Source of the DNA: Gammaproteobacteria bacterium
GTDB taxonomy: Bacteria; Pseudomonadota; Gammaproteobacteria; Pseudomonadales; Azotimanducaceae
Direction: 5' to 3'
DNA: 64,000 bases
Assembly: GCA_026706665.1 (NCBI GenBank)
Contig: JAPOYI010000034.1
Coordinates: 1-64,000, forward strand
Part shown: in pieces, positions 25,009-33,082 of the stretch
How the letters are laid out: every line of letters begins with the position of its first letter
Numbering within the stretch: the first letter of the stretch is position 1
The notes under the pieces: generated by a model
What the model was told of the DNA's origin: nothing
What the model saw: the letters and a program-made list of their open reading frames with translations, nothing else
Databases searched by the model: none
Made by a program: the position numbers and the translations under genes

Positions 25009-25719
25009 TCAGGTCACCAGGTCATCGTCCAGGTGATCCACTCGATTCAGGTAGCGGACCACCAGGCGGTCCCCTTCGAAGTCGAGGCGGCTGATTGCAG
25101 TATTGTGGCTACTCAATCGGCAGCCCGGCACGTGAGTGCCGAACACGAGGTGCTGGACGAGCAGGTTGAGAAAGGTCCCATGGCTGACCATGGCTATGCG
25201 ACCCGCCGCGCGCGGCATCAGGTCCCGAATGTCGCACGCCACTCGCGCTGCCCTGGCGACAAGCTGCTCCCTCAGTTCGAACGTCCCGTTCCACCAGCCG
25301 TCGCCAGTGACGGCGTCGGGAATGTCGAATCCCGGGAACCGCGTCTCCATCTCGGCCCGGGTCAAGCCACCATGGCCCACCCGGCCGCGCCCATCCTCCC
25401 GATCGAGCCAGACGCCGCCGCCTTCATGGGTGTCCACCCAGACTTGCGGAGACAGACCCAGTGCCTCGCCGATGGGCAGGGCGGTCTGCAGTGCCCGCAG
25501 CATCGGGCTGCAGATGAGCCTGCCGATCCGGTAGCCGCCCTCCCCAATGAACCCGTCCCGGACATCCGTCCTGTCCGCCTCGCGGGTCAGATGCGACGCC
25601 ACCCTAACGGCCTGCACCTGGCCGGTGTGCGTCAGCCCGGGATCCGCCGTTCTCGGACTCTCGCCGGCGCGCGCATTGTTTTCCGACTGGCCGTGCCGAA
25701 TCAGATAGAGTTGCGGCAT
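25009..25719 (-). CDS. Histidine phosphatase family protein (phosphoglycerate mutase-like)
   Basis: A 236-residue cytoplasmic protein with the catalytic signature LYLIRHGQSENN at the N-terminus (phospho-acceptor His near residue 9), ICSPMLRALQTA with the second active-site Arg, and the C-terminal catalytic His in IAMVSHGTFLN. Members dephosphorylate sugars, nucleotides or proteins; the substrate cannot be read here. The start is the ATG preceded by GGGAAGA; the open frame extends 153 codons upstream but overlaps the divergent TonB receptor. The starts of the two genes are 88 bases apart. Confidence 0.88.
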   Translation of the reverse strand: MPQLYLIRHGQSENNARAGESPRTADPGLTHTGQVQAVRVASHLTREADRTDVRDGFIGEGGYRIGRLICSPMLRALQTALPIGEALGLSPQVWVDTHEGGGVWLDREDGRGRVGHGGLTRAEMETRFPGFDIPDAVTGDGWWNGTFELREQLVARAARVACDIRDLMPRAAGRIAMVSHGTFLNLLVQHLVFGTHVPGCRLSSHNTAISRLDFEGDRLVVRYLNRVDHLDDDLVT

Positions 25720-25807
25720 TCTTCCCAAATCCCAGGTCTTCGGACGCCAGAGGATGATCGGCGGTCTACTGCGTGAAGCGCAAGTCAACGAAACTGCAGA
25801 CAGGACA

Positions 25808-28333
25808 ATGACCAACCGCACCAGGAAGTACCCCGCCGCCGGCGCCATCCGGACGACTGCGATCCTGGCCCTGGCGGCGTCCTCTGCTGCTGCTGCTGCT
25901 GCTGCGGAAGCAGACGAGACCCGGGTCCAGGATACTTCGGGCGCCATCGAGGAGATCGTGGTGGTCGGCGATCTGGGCAGCCTCCCTGGGGAAGCGGTGA
26001 AGACCGTCTTCGGCTTCGACAAGTCGCTCCTGGAGACGCCGAGGTCCGTTTCGACGGTCAGTTCGGAAATGATGGACCGCTTCGACATGCGGGACATCGA
26101 CGAGTTGATCGCGCTGGCACCCGGCAGTTTCACGCAGTCCTTCTTCGGTGTCGCCGGGTCACTCGACATCCGCGGCACGCCCGGGGAGACCTACTTCCGG
26201 GGCGTCCGCCGGCTCGACAATCCCGGCAACTATCCGACTCCCATCGGCGCGTCGGACCGGGTCGACATCGTACGCGGTCCCGCCTCACCCATCTACGGAC
26301 CCGCCAAGATCGGCGGCTACCTCAACTTCAACCCCAAATCCGCCAGGATCGAGGAAACGGGTGAGCTCATCGACCGCAGGACCGGGGCGGTCAGCGTGGA
26401 TCTCGGGAGTTGGGACAAGCGAACCTTGAGCGCCGAGATCGGCGGCGCGGATCCGTTCGGAGGACGTCATTTCGGCTACTACTTCTACGCGGAAACCGAA
26501 GACTCGGGCAGCCACTACGATGACACCGGCACGCGCCAGACGCTGCTGCAGGCATCTTTCGATACCGACCTGGCCGAACGCTGGCACGTCGAGTTCGGCG
26601 GCATGTACCACGACCACCTGGGCAACCAGGTCGGCGGCTGGAACCGGCTGACGCAGGAACTCATCGACCACGGGATCTACGTCACCGGCCATCCCCCGCC
26701 GCTCGATGCCGACGGCGACGACCGCATTTCGCACCAGGAATTCGACATCGACAACGACGGCTTTACGGACCTGAACCCCTTTGCCCCCGGCCTGATCCCC
26801 GGCGACACCGGCACCCTGCGGCATCCCGGTCCTTTCTCCGGGACCTGCGCCATCGGAGACACCGCCGTGTTCGGTTGCCGCCCCGACCTTCTGCGCCTGG
26901 TGCACCCCGGCACCGCACAGCTCCAGCCCAACCAGGTCCTCGTCGACCCCGATGATCTCCTCGACAGCCAGGTCCTCACTCTCTACTTCGATGCCATCCT
27001 GTTCGCGGAGAATGGCTGGGAGTGGAAGAACCAGTTGTTCTTCGAGTCCGCCGATACCCTGGCGGAGTCCGCCTACGGATTCTCCCAGTTTCACGACACG
27101 TGGGTGCTGGAAGAAAAGCTCGTCGTGTCCAACAGCTTTCAGGCCGGTGGCGCAGAGGCCTCGATGCAGATCTCTCCATCGGTTCGCTACACGGACTTCG
27201 ACCACGCCGACGACTACACGAACGAGCACTTCGACCGCCGGGACCTCACGCAGCCCGCCGGGCCACTCGACAGGCGGCTGCTCGCCACGCGTATCGACGA
27301 CGACTATACCGAGTACTACATCGGCGACTACCTCGATCTCGGATTCGCCGTGCTGGCCAACGCCGACTGGAGCAATGGCGTAAACCTGCTCGCCGGCGCG
27401 CGTTACGACGTCATCGACATGGAAAGCCGCCAACCGGTCGACAAGCTCCTGCTGCCCAGCTCGAACAACTTCTGCCCGCCGCCCGGTGACTGTGTTCGAT
27501 GGCAGGCGGCCGACGAGGTGGGCGGTCTTTCCTGGACCGTGAGCGTGAGCTACGAGAGTCCCCTGGGTCTACGCCCCTACGCCACCTTCTCCGCCCAGTC
27601 CACCGTGATCGCCGGACAGGGATCCGAAATCACCACCGCGAACATCGCCGACGGCACCGCCTTCGATGTCTCCGAACTGCGGGAACTGGGTCTGAAAGGA
27701 AGCCTGCTGAACGATTCCCTGTACTTCGCGATGGCCATGTACGAACAGCGTCGCACGGACTTTTCGGCGCAGTCCATCGTCACCAACCAGGCCACCGACA
27801 CGCGGGGCGCCGAGTTGGAAGCCAGGTGGGTGTTGACCGAACGACTGGTGACGACCCTCGGATACTCGAACATCGAGGTGGTCAACCTCAATACGCGGGA
27901 AACGGGTTCCCGCTTCAGCTTCGTGGGGGCGGACGACGTCCCCGGCGTCGCACCCGAGGCCTTTTACGGCGGCACGCTGGGAGGGATCCTCGTTCGTCCG
28001 GGCCCGCAGGGCGCACGGCGCGCCGGCATACCGGAGAACATCTGGTCGCTGACCGCCACCTACGACTTCGGCAACGGGTTCGCCGTCAGTGCCAGCGCGG
28101 TCGACGCGGAAGCAGTGCACTCCAGTTTCTCCAACTCGGTCACGCTACCGGGTTACACGCTACTGAACGTCGGCGCGGTGTTCGAAACGGGCCACTGGTC
28201 ATTCAGCACGACTGTCAAGAACCTCACCGACGAGCGGTACTTCCGCTCGAACTTCCCCAACCTCTTCGGCGGAGTCATCGTCCTGCCGGAGTTGCCGCGC
28301 CATTTCCAGGCGCGAATCCGTTACAGGTGGTAA
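25808..28333 (+). CDS. TonB-dependent siderophore receptor with EF-hand-like loop
   Basis: An 841-residue outer-membrane receptor: signal peptide with a poly-Ala run encoded by a CTG tract, TonB box (IEEIVVVGD), plug domain (SVSTVSSEMMDRFDMRDIDE ... VDIVRGPASPIYGPAKIGGY) and a beta barrel ending in FQARIRYRW, a typical C-terminal signature. The plug pattern is that of ferric-siderophore receptors (FhuE/FpvA type). Residues 300-311 (DADGDDRISHQE) form a perfect EF-hand loop, followed by a second partial Asp-rich loop (DIDNDGFTDLN), which suggests calcium binding in an extracellular loop. The start is the ATG giving MTNRTRKY. No siderophore synthesis genes are nearby. Confidence 0.88.
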   Translation: MTNRTRKYPAAGAIRTTAILALAASSAAAAAAAEADETRVQDTSGAIEEIVVVGDLGSLPGEAVKTVFGFDKSLLETPRSVSTVSSEMMDRFDMRDIDELIALAPGSFTQSFFGVAGSLDIRGTPGETYFRGVRRLDNPGNYPTPIGASDRVDIVRGPASPIYGPAKIGGYLNFNPKSARIEETGELIDRRTGAVSVDLGSWDKRTLSAEIGGADPFGGRHFGYYFYAETEDSGSHYDDTGTRQTLLQASFDTDLAERWHVEFGGMYHDHLGNQVGGWNRLTQELIDHGIYVTGHPPPLDADGDDRISHQEFDIDNDGFTDLNPFAPGLIPGDTGTLRHPGPFSGTCAIGDTAVFGCRPDLLRLVHPGTAQLQPNQVLVDPDDLLDSQVLTLYFDAILFAENGWEWKNQLFFESADTLAESAYGFSQFHDTWVLEEKLVVSNSFQAGGAEASMQISPSVRYTDFDHADDYTNEHFDRRDLTQPAGPLDRRLLATRIDDDYTEYYIGDYLDLGFAVLANADWSNGVNLLAGARYDVIDMESRQPVDKLLLPSSNNFCPPPGDCVRWQAADEVGGLSWTVSVSYESPLGLRPYATFSAQSTVIAGQGSEITTANIADGTAFDVSELRELGLKGSLLNDSLYFAMAMYEQRRTDFSAQSIVTNQATDTRGAELEARWVLTERLVTTLGYSNIEVVNLNTRETGSRFSFVGADDVPGVAPEAFYGGTLGGILVRPGPQGARRAGIPENIWSLTATYDFGNGFAVSASAVDAEAVHSSFSNSVTLPGYTLLNVGAVFETGHWSFSTTVKNLTDERYFRSNFPNLFGGVIVLPELPRHFQARIRYRW
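25884..25904 (+). repeat. CTG trinucleotide microsatellite (7 units) in receptor signal peptide
   Basis: Seven uninterrupted CTG units, read as Ala codons (GCT) in the receptor frame, lie in the signal-peptide region near residues 26-33. Slippage would change the length of the hydrophobic core by whole residues without shifting frame. Microsatellites of this length are rare in bacterial coding sequence. Confidence 0.85.
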
Positions 28334-28351
28334 GAGGGTCTCCGGCGCCTT

Positions 28352-28969
28352 TCAGTTGCCCATGATCGCGTCGTCCAGCTCCCCGGCCCGCAGGTAGGCT
28401 TCCCGACCGCGCAGCCGCGCCCAGTAGTCGACGAAGACAGGCCGTTTCTCGAGCATCCCGGTCATGTCCATGCCCCATTGGACATGGGATCCCACGTAGA
28501 CATCGGCGGCCGAGAACCGTTCGCCGGCGACGTAGTCGGTATTCGTCAACGCATGCGCAAGCGTGTCGACCACGTTCTGCGCCTTGCCGTATCCCACCAT
28601 CGCTTCCTGTTCCGCCGATGGCAAGGCTTTCAGCATTCGATCGGTGGTTGCCGCCTCGAACGGACCCGCGGCGAAAAAGAGCCACCGGTAGTAGGCGCCA
28701 CGCGCATTCGCCGGGGGCGCCAAGCCCGCCTCGGGGAACGCATCGGCCAGATACGCGCAGATCGCGGCGCACTCCGTAACGACCACGTCTCCGTGGCGAA
28801 TCGCGGGCACCTTGCCCATCGGATTGATCGCCAGGTAGTCGTCCGATTTCATCTCGGGACCGTACTGGACGACCTGCGTGCGGTAGGGGGCTCCCGCCTC
28901 CTCGAGCATCCAGCGCACGATGCGCCCCCGTGACATCGGGTTGGTGTAGAAGACCAGTTCTTTCGCCAT
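28352..28969 (-). CDS. Glutathione S-transferase family protein
   Basis: A 205-residue soluble protein. The N-terminal thioredoxin-like domain begins ELVFYTNPMSRGRIVRWMLE, where Ser at about position 13 could be the GSH-activating residue, with the cis-Pro segment MGKVPAI and the TECAAICAYLAD turn. The C-terminal helical domain includes FSAADVYVGSHVQW. Such enzymes conjugate or isomerise electrophiles with glutathione. A GGAGG site lies eight bases before the ATG. It is divergent from the crotonase gene (186 bases between starts, no other gene seen). Confidence 0.9.
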   Translation of the reverse strand: MAKELVFYTNPMSRGRIVRWMLEEAGAPYRTQVVQYGPEMKSDDYLAINPMGKVPAIRHGDVVVTECAAICAYLADAFPEAGLAPPANARGAYYRWLFFAAGPFEAATTDRMLKALPSAEQEAMVGYGKAQNVVDTLAHALTNTDYVAGERFSAADVYVGSHVQWGMDMTGMLEKRPVFVDYWARLRGREAYLRAGELDDAIMGN

Positions 28970-29155
28970 GGACTGAAGCCTCCGTCGTTGTAGGATGCCC
29001 GCCAATCGCGGTCCCCCGATTCTGCGGTTCGGGGTGGCGGTGGACAAGGCGCCCCGGAGCCGGGTCCCGGGAACGGTAACATAGCGGTCGCCTGGCAGGG
29101 ATTCCCGACGGGTTTCCGGCATTCCGAAGGCCGACAGAGCACAGGAACGAAGCGT

Positions 29156-29893
29156 ATGGCAACTGTGGAAACGATCGCGCACGACGGCTGGGCCGAGCTG
29201 GTCCTCAACCGGCCCGAGCGGCGCAATGCGATCAACGGGGACCTCGGCATGGCGCTGGCCGGGGCGCTGCGCGCGCTTGACACCGACGACGACGTGCGCG
29301 CCATCCTGCTCCGGGGCGCCGAAGGCTCGTTCTGCTCCGGCCTTGACCTGAAGGACTTCAGGGCCGATCCGCCGCCCGAGTGGCTGCCGAAGTTCAATGT
29401 CATCTGGCGCGCCGTGCATACTGCGCTGTACGACTGCCGAAAGCCGATCGTCGCCGCCCTCGAACGATTTGCCATCAACGGCGGCGCGGCGCTGGCGCTG
29501 GCGGCGGATCTGCTGTTGGCGGGAGAGACCGCGTTCCTCCAGGTTGGCGAGGTGCGGCTGGGAATGCGGGCGCCGTTCAACATCGCCTGGCTGCGCCTGC
29601 GCCACCCCGAGTCGGTGGCGGCGAGACTGGCGCTGACCGGACGGCGGTTCACGGGGCCGGAACTGACGGGCATGGGCGTCGCCCACGCCTGTGTTCCCGA
29701 TGCGGAAGTCCTCGTTCGCGCTCAGGAAATGGCCAACGAACTGGCCTCGTATCCGGCGGGGGCGGTCATGGGCGCCAAGGCGGCGATACGCGCGTACAAC
29801 GACACGTCGGCCAGCGCGTGGTTCGACAAGGCTGCCGCTACGGGTCCCGTTACGGATCCCCTGTCTCCGCGCGCCGCGGGAAGATGCGAATAA
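29156..29893 (+). CDS. Enoyl-CoA hydratase/isomerase (crotonase) family protein
   Basis: A 245-residue crotonase-fold enzyme acting on acyl-CoA thioesters. The first oxyanion-hole segment is GSFCSGLDLKDF (about residues 57-68) and the second ERFAINGGAALALAADLLLA; a Glu in LQVGEVRLGM lies at the position of one crotonase catalytic Glu. The exact reaction (hydration, isomerisation, hydrolysis) cannot be decided. AGGAA precedes the ATG. It stands between a divergent GST and a convergent TonB receptor, so operon context gives no substrate. Confidence 0.9.
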   Translation: MATVETIAHDGWAELVLNRPERRNAINGDLGMALAGALRALDTDDDVRAILLRGAEGSFCSGLDLKDFRADPPPEWLPKFNVIWRAVHTALYDCRKPIVAALERFAINGGAALALAADLLLAGETAFLQVGEVRLGMRAPFNIAWLRLRHPESVAARLALTGRRFTGPELTGMGVAHACVPDAEVLVRAQEMANELASYPAGAVMGAKAAIRAYNDTSASAWFDKAAATGPVTDPLSPRAAGRCE

Positions 29894-29944
29894 CCGCCCA
29901 GGCCGAGTGAACGGAACCTCGGCCCGGGGAACCTCAAGCGTTCC

Positions 29945-32029
29945 CTACCATGAGCGGCTCGCCGTGATGCCGAACCTTCGCGGCTCCCCGAGTTGCGTGA
30001 AACCCCGGTCGGTGTAGCCGTCCCGCGGATCGTTGCCGAAGAAGAAGCCGCGCACCAGGTAGTCCTCGTCGGCGAGATTGCGCGCCCAGGCTGTCACGGA
30101 CCAGTCACTGCCCCGATAGCCGATGCTCGCGTTCAGCAGCCGGTACGGATCCGACTTCTCGCTGTGACTGTCGGAAAAGTAGAACTCGTCGCGCCCATCC
30201 ACTCCGACTTGCGCGAAATACCCCTGGCCGAATGCGAAATTGGCCCCGACGCTGAACTGGTACCCCGGCGCGTGGGCCTGCTCCCGGCCGTCGAGGTCCA
30301 TCCCCTCCCCGTTGATGTAGTCCTCGTACTCCGACCGGAGAAGGCCGACGCGGGCGTACAGCGAGACTGCGTCCGAGGGCGTGAACTCCACGTCGAGTTC
30401 CGCGCCGCTGTTCGTGCCCTGGGCCGCGTTGCCGACGAAGTCGATGAACTCGGTGCTGCCGTCATCGTGAAAGATCACGATGGAGCTGTCGATCTGCACG
30501 TCGTCCCGCTGCATGCGGAAGACCGAGCCCCGGAAACTCAGGCGCCCGTCCACCGCCCGCGCCTTGAGCCCCGCCTCGAAGTTCCACAGCACCTCCGGAT
30601 CGTACTCCCGGAGATCGGCGCGCAATGTGCCGTCGATGTTGAAGCCACCTGCCTTGTAGCCACGGGAAACAGAGCCGTAACCGACGACTCCTGGCGCGAG
30701 CTCCCGGTCATAGGACACACGACCGCCGACAAGACTGTCCTCCGGCGCGGAGCTGACATTGGCGCTGTCGTCATAGGTGGCCGAATGCCGCTCAAGCCGG
30801 AGACCTACCGTCAGGGTCGAGCAGGCATCCAGCGCCGTCTCCGTCTGGCCGAACAAGGCAAACCTGTCCATGCCGTAGTCGCTTGTGAAGTCCGAGTCGA
30901 TGAAGGTGGACTGCCGTGTCAGCGCCACGTCCTGGCGCAACGTATACGCGCCGACGGTCCATGCCGTCGCACCACGCAACAGTTCCCCGCCATCCTTCGA
31001 GACAAGACGAACCTCCGCCGTCAGGGTGTTCCGCTCGCGCAGGTAGCTGTCGGTGCCGGAATAGCCCCAGGGATGGAACCCGACATAAACCCAGTCGGCG
31101 TCATAGCCGTACGCCATGTCCGAACTGGCCGCACCGACATGGGCCTCGACCGTAAACGCCGGATTGTCATGCCACTTGATACCGGCGGATCCGTAGAGCG
31201 TCTCCTGTGTGTCGTAGCCCGGTTCGTCGGCCAGGGTGGTGCGTATATTGTCGAGCGAGAACGCGTCATAGCCATTGTTGGCGTCGATGTAGCCGGCGGA
31301 GATGTCGACCGTCGAGGATCCGCCAGCATCCCAGGAGAGCTTGCCCCGGAGCAGCTTCTCATCCGTGTTGTCGGTGTCGTCGACACCAAGGTGGTCGTTC
31401 TCGATAAACCCGTTCGCCCGGTCCACGCGCGCCGCCAGCCTGCCGCGCGCGTCTTCGGCAAGCGGTCCCGATATGACCGCACCCGCGCCAAGCGAGCCGT
31501 AGTTGCCCGCGAACAGTTCCACTTCGCCTTCGTTCGTATCGGTCGGCGACCGCGACACCACGTTCACCAGTCCGGCCAGCGCGTTGGCCCCATAGCGCGT
31601 GCCCTGCGGCCCGCGCAGCACTTCGACCTGCTCGACATCGAAAAGCATCGCCACCGTACCGATACCGGACAGGTCCACGCCGTCCACCACCAGCCCGACG
31701 GACGAATTGAGCGGCTCGCTGAACTGCCCGCGCTCGCCGATACCGCGAATCTGCAGAAAGCGCGCCCGGGACGCCCCCTTCGCGTAGTTCAGGTTCGGGA
31801 TCATGTTGAGGATTTCCTCCAGGTGCGTCGCGCCGCGCCGCGCGATGGCTTCGGCGGGCACGACGCCGATACTCGACGGCACCTGGTAGAGCTCATCGCC
31901 GCGGAACGTAGCGGTGACGACGATCTCTTCGATCTCAAGCGCCTCTTCCGCCGCCTCGCCCTCCTGCGCGAGCAGGGCCGGACCGGCAAGGGTCAGCGCC
32001 AGTGCGAGCGTGATGGGGAATCTCGTCAT
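29945..32029 (-). CDS. TonB-dependent receptor under TPP-riboswitch control, probable thiamin receptor
   Basis: A 694-residue outer-membrane receptor: signal peptide (ITLALALTLAGPALLA), TonB box (IEEIVVTATF), plug (EEILNMIPNLNYAKG ... FLQIRGIGERGQF ... VEVLRGPQGTRYGANALAG) and a barrel ending FGITASRSW. The plug type is the generic BtuB/CirA kind, so substrate is not given by homology; the TPP riboswitch directly upstream points to thiamin, its phosphates or a precursor. GAGGAGGATGAG precedes the ATG. Thiamin-repressed outer-membrane receptors are known in other Gram-negatives. The gene for the inner-membrane thiamin transporter is not in this window. Confidence 0.9.
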   Translation of the reverse strand: MTRFPITLALALTLAGPALLAQEGEAAEEALEIEEIVVTATFRGDELYQVPSSIGVVPAEAIARRGATHLEEILNMIPNLNYAKGASRARFLQIRGIGERGQFSEPLNSSVGLVVDGVDLSGIGTVAMLFDVEQVEVLRGPQGTRYGANALAGLVNVVSRSPTDTNEGEVELFAGNYGSLGAGAVISGPLAEDARGRLAARVDRANGFIENDHLGVDDTDNTDEKLLRGKLSWDAGGSSTVDISAGYIDANNGYDAFSLDNIRTTLADEPGYDTQETLYGSAGIKWHDNPAFTVEAHVGAASSDMAYGYDADWVYVGFHPWGYSGTDSYLRERNTLTAEVRLVSKDGGELLRGATAWTVGAYTLRQDVALTRQSTFIDSDFTSDYGMDRFALFGQTETALDACSTLTVGLRLERHSATYDDSANVSSAPEDSLVGGRVSYDRELAPGVVGYGSVSRGYKAGGFNIDGTLRADLREYDPEVLWNFEAGLKARAVDGRLSFRGSVFRMQRDDVQIDSSIVIFHDDGSTEFIDFVGNAAQGTNSGAELDVEFTPSDAVSLYARVGLLRSEYEDYINGEGMDLDGREQAHAPGYQFSVGANFAFGQGYFAQVGVDGRDEFYFSDSHSEKSDPYRLLNASIGYRGSDWSVTAWARNLADEDYLVRGFFFGNDPRDGYTDRGFTQLGEPRRFGITASRSW

Positions 32030-32074
32030 CTCATCCTCCTCTTGGGCGGGAGGGAGATGCTTCCGATATGGGCG

Positions 32075-32162
32075 CCCTATCCCTCCGCCGGTATTGTCCG
32101 GATCAGGTTCAAAGGGTCCGCGGATCGCATCCGCGTCTCAGGCTCGAGGCCACCCCTTGGGT
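32075..32162 (-). promoter_or_regulatory. TPP (THI-box) riboswitch
   Basis: Read on the minus strand, the leader holds the THI element in order: GGGGTGGC, CCTGAGA (complement at 32136-32142), a perfect GCGGAT/ATCCGC stem with a GCG loop, ACCCTTTGAACCTGATC (complement 32099-32115), and AATACCGGCGGAGGGA (complement 32080-32095). These conserved parts bind the pyrimidine and diphosphate of TPP. It lies about 45 bases before the start codon of the receptor gene; binding would lower receptor expression, probably by sequestering the ribosome-binding site, since no clear T-tract terminator follows. Confidence 0.93.
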
Positions 32163-32250
32163 CCGCGGCTATTGTAGCAGGCATGCCGAACCGGTGTGGA
32201 TGTCCCGCTGATCACTTGCCAACGCTACCCCGTCATGTTCCGCTGTATCC

Positions 32251-33012
32251 ATGTTCCCGCTTCGAGACGAGAATCCCACCGTCCGCAAACCCGTCGCGAC
32301 CATGGTGCTCATCGGGGCAAATGCGGTCTGCTGGATGCTGCTGCAGGGGTTCGGCACGGATCCGAGCCTGGCGGAGAGCTTGTGCTACTACGCCCTGATC
32401 CCGGGCGACCTGTTCGGCAACGTACTCCCGGGCGAAACCATCCGCGTATCCGAAACCCGCGCATGCGTACTCGACGGGACGGCGAATCCGTCCACCCTGC
32501 TCACGTCGATGTTCATGCACGGCGGCTGGTTCCACATCCTCGGCAACATGTGGTTTCTATGGGTCTTCGGCGACAACGTCGAAGACGCCATGGGCCCGTT
32601 TCGCTTCGTCGCCTTCTACGTTCTATGCGGCCTTGCGGCAGCGTTCGCGCAGATCGCTACGGACCCCTCGAGTCCGGTGCCGATGGTCGGAGCGTCCGGC
32701 GCCATCGGCGGGGTCATGGGCGCATACGCCCTGCTCTACCCGCGGGCCCACGTGCACACGTTCGTGTTCCTCGGGTTCTACATGACCACGATCGCGGTGC
32801 CCGCCGTGTTCATGCTCGGCTACTGGTTCCTGATCCAGCTCGTGAGCGGACTGCCGACGCTCGGACAGAGCGGCGGCGGCGTGGCCTTCTGGGCACACAT
32901 CGGCGGTTTCGCCGCCGGATTGGCTCTCGTTCTGCTCTTTCGGCGTCCCGAGTACGTCGCCGCCCACCGCGCACAGGCCGAGCGGCGCGTGTCCAGGCAT
33001 CGGTGGATGTAG
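32251..33012 (+). CDS. Rhomboid-family intramembrane serine protease
   Basis: A 253-residue inner-membrane protease with six or seven membrane segments. The catalytic Ser is in GASGAIGGVMG and the catalytic His in FWAHIGGFAAG; the HGGWFHILGNMWFLWVFGDNVED segment is the usual loop-1/helix-2 signature. Rhomboids cleave single-span membrane proteins within the bilayer. No clear ribosome-binding site precedes the ATG. It is divergent from the riboswitch-controlled receptor and convergent with the SUMF gene; the substrate is unknown. Confidence 0.92.
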   Translation: MFPLRDENPTVRKPVATMVLIGANAVCWMLLQGFGTDPSLAESLCYYALIPGDLFGNVLPGETIRVSETRACVLDGTANPSTLLTSMFMHGGWFHILGNMWFLWVFGDNVEDAMGPFRFVAFYVLCGLAAAFAQIATDPSSPVPMVGASGAIGGVMGAYALLYPRAHVHTFVFLGFYMTTIAVPAVFMLGYWFLIQLVSGLPTLGQSGGGVAFWAHIGGFAAGLALVLLFRRPEYVAAHRAQAERRVSRHRWM

Positions 33013-33082
33013 TGCCTCACGGGTTCTGTTCGCCTCACCGTCAGTGTCGTGTCAAGCGAACTACAAACTGATGAGTGGTTGA

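Noticed and set aside
29993..32398. 801-codon + strand frame opposite the TPP-controlled receptor
   Set aside because: It crosses the riboswitch and has no domain-like pattern; the minus-strand receptor is unambiguous.
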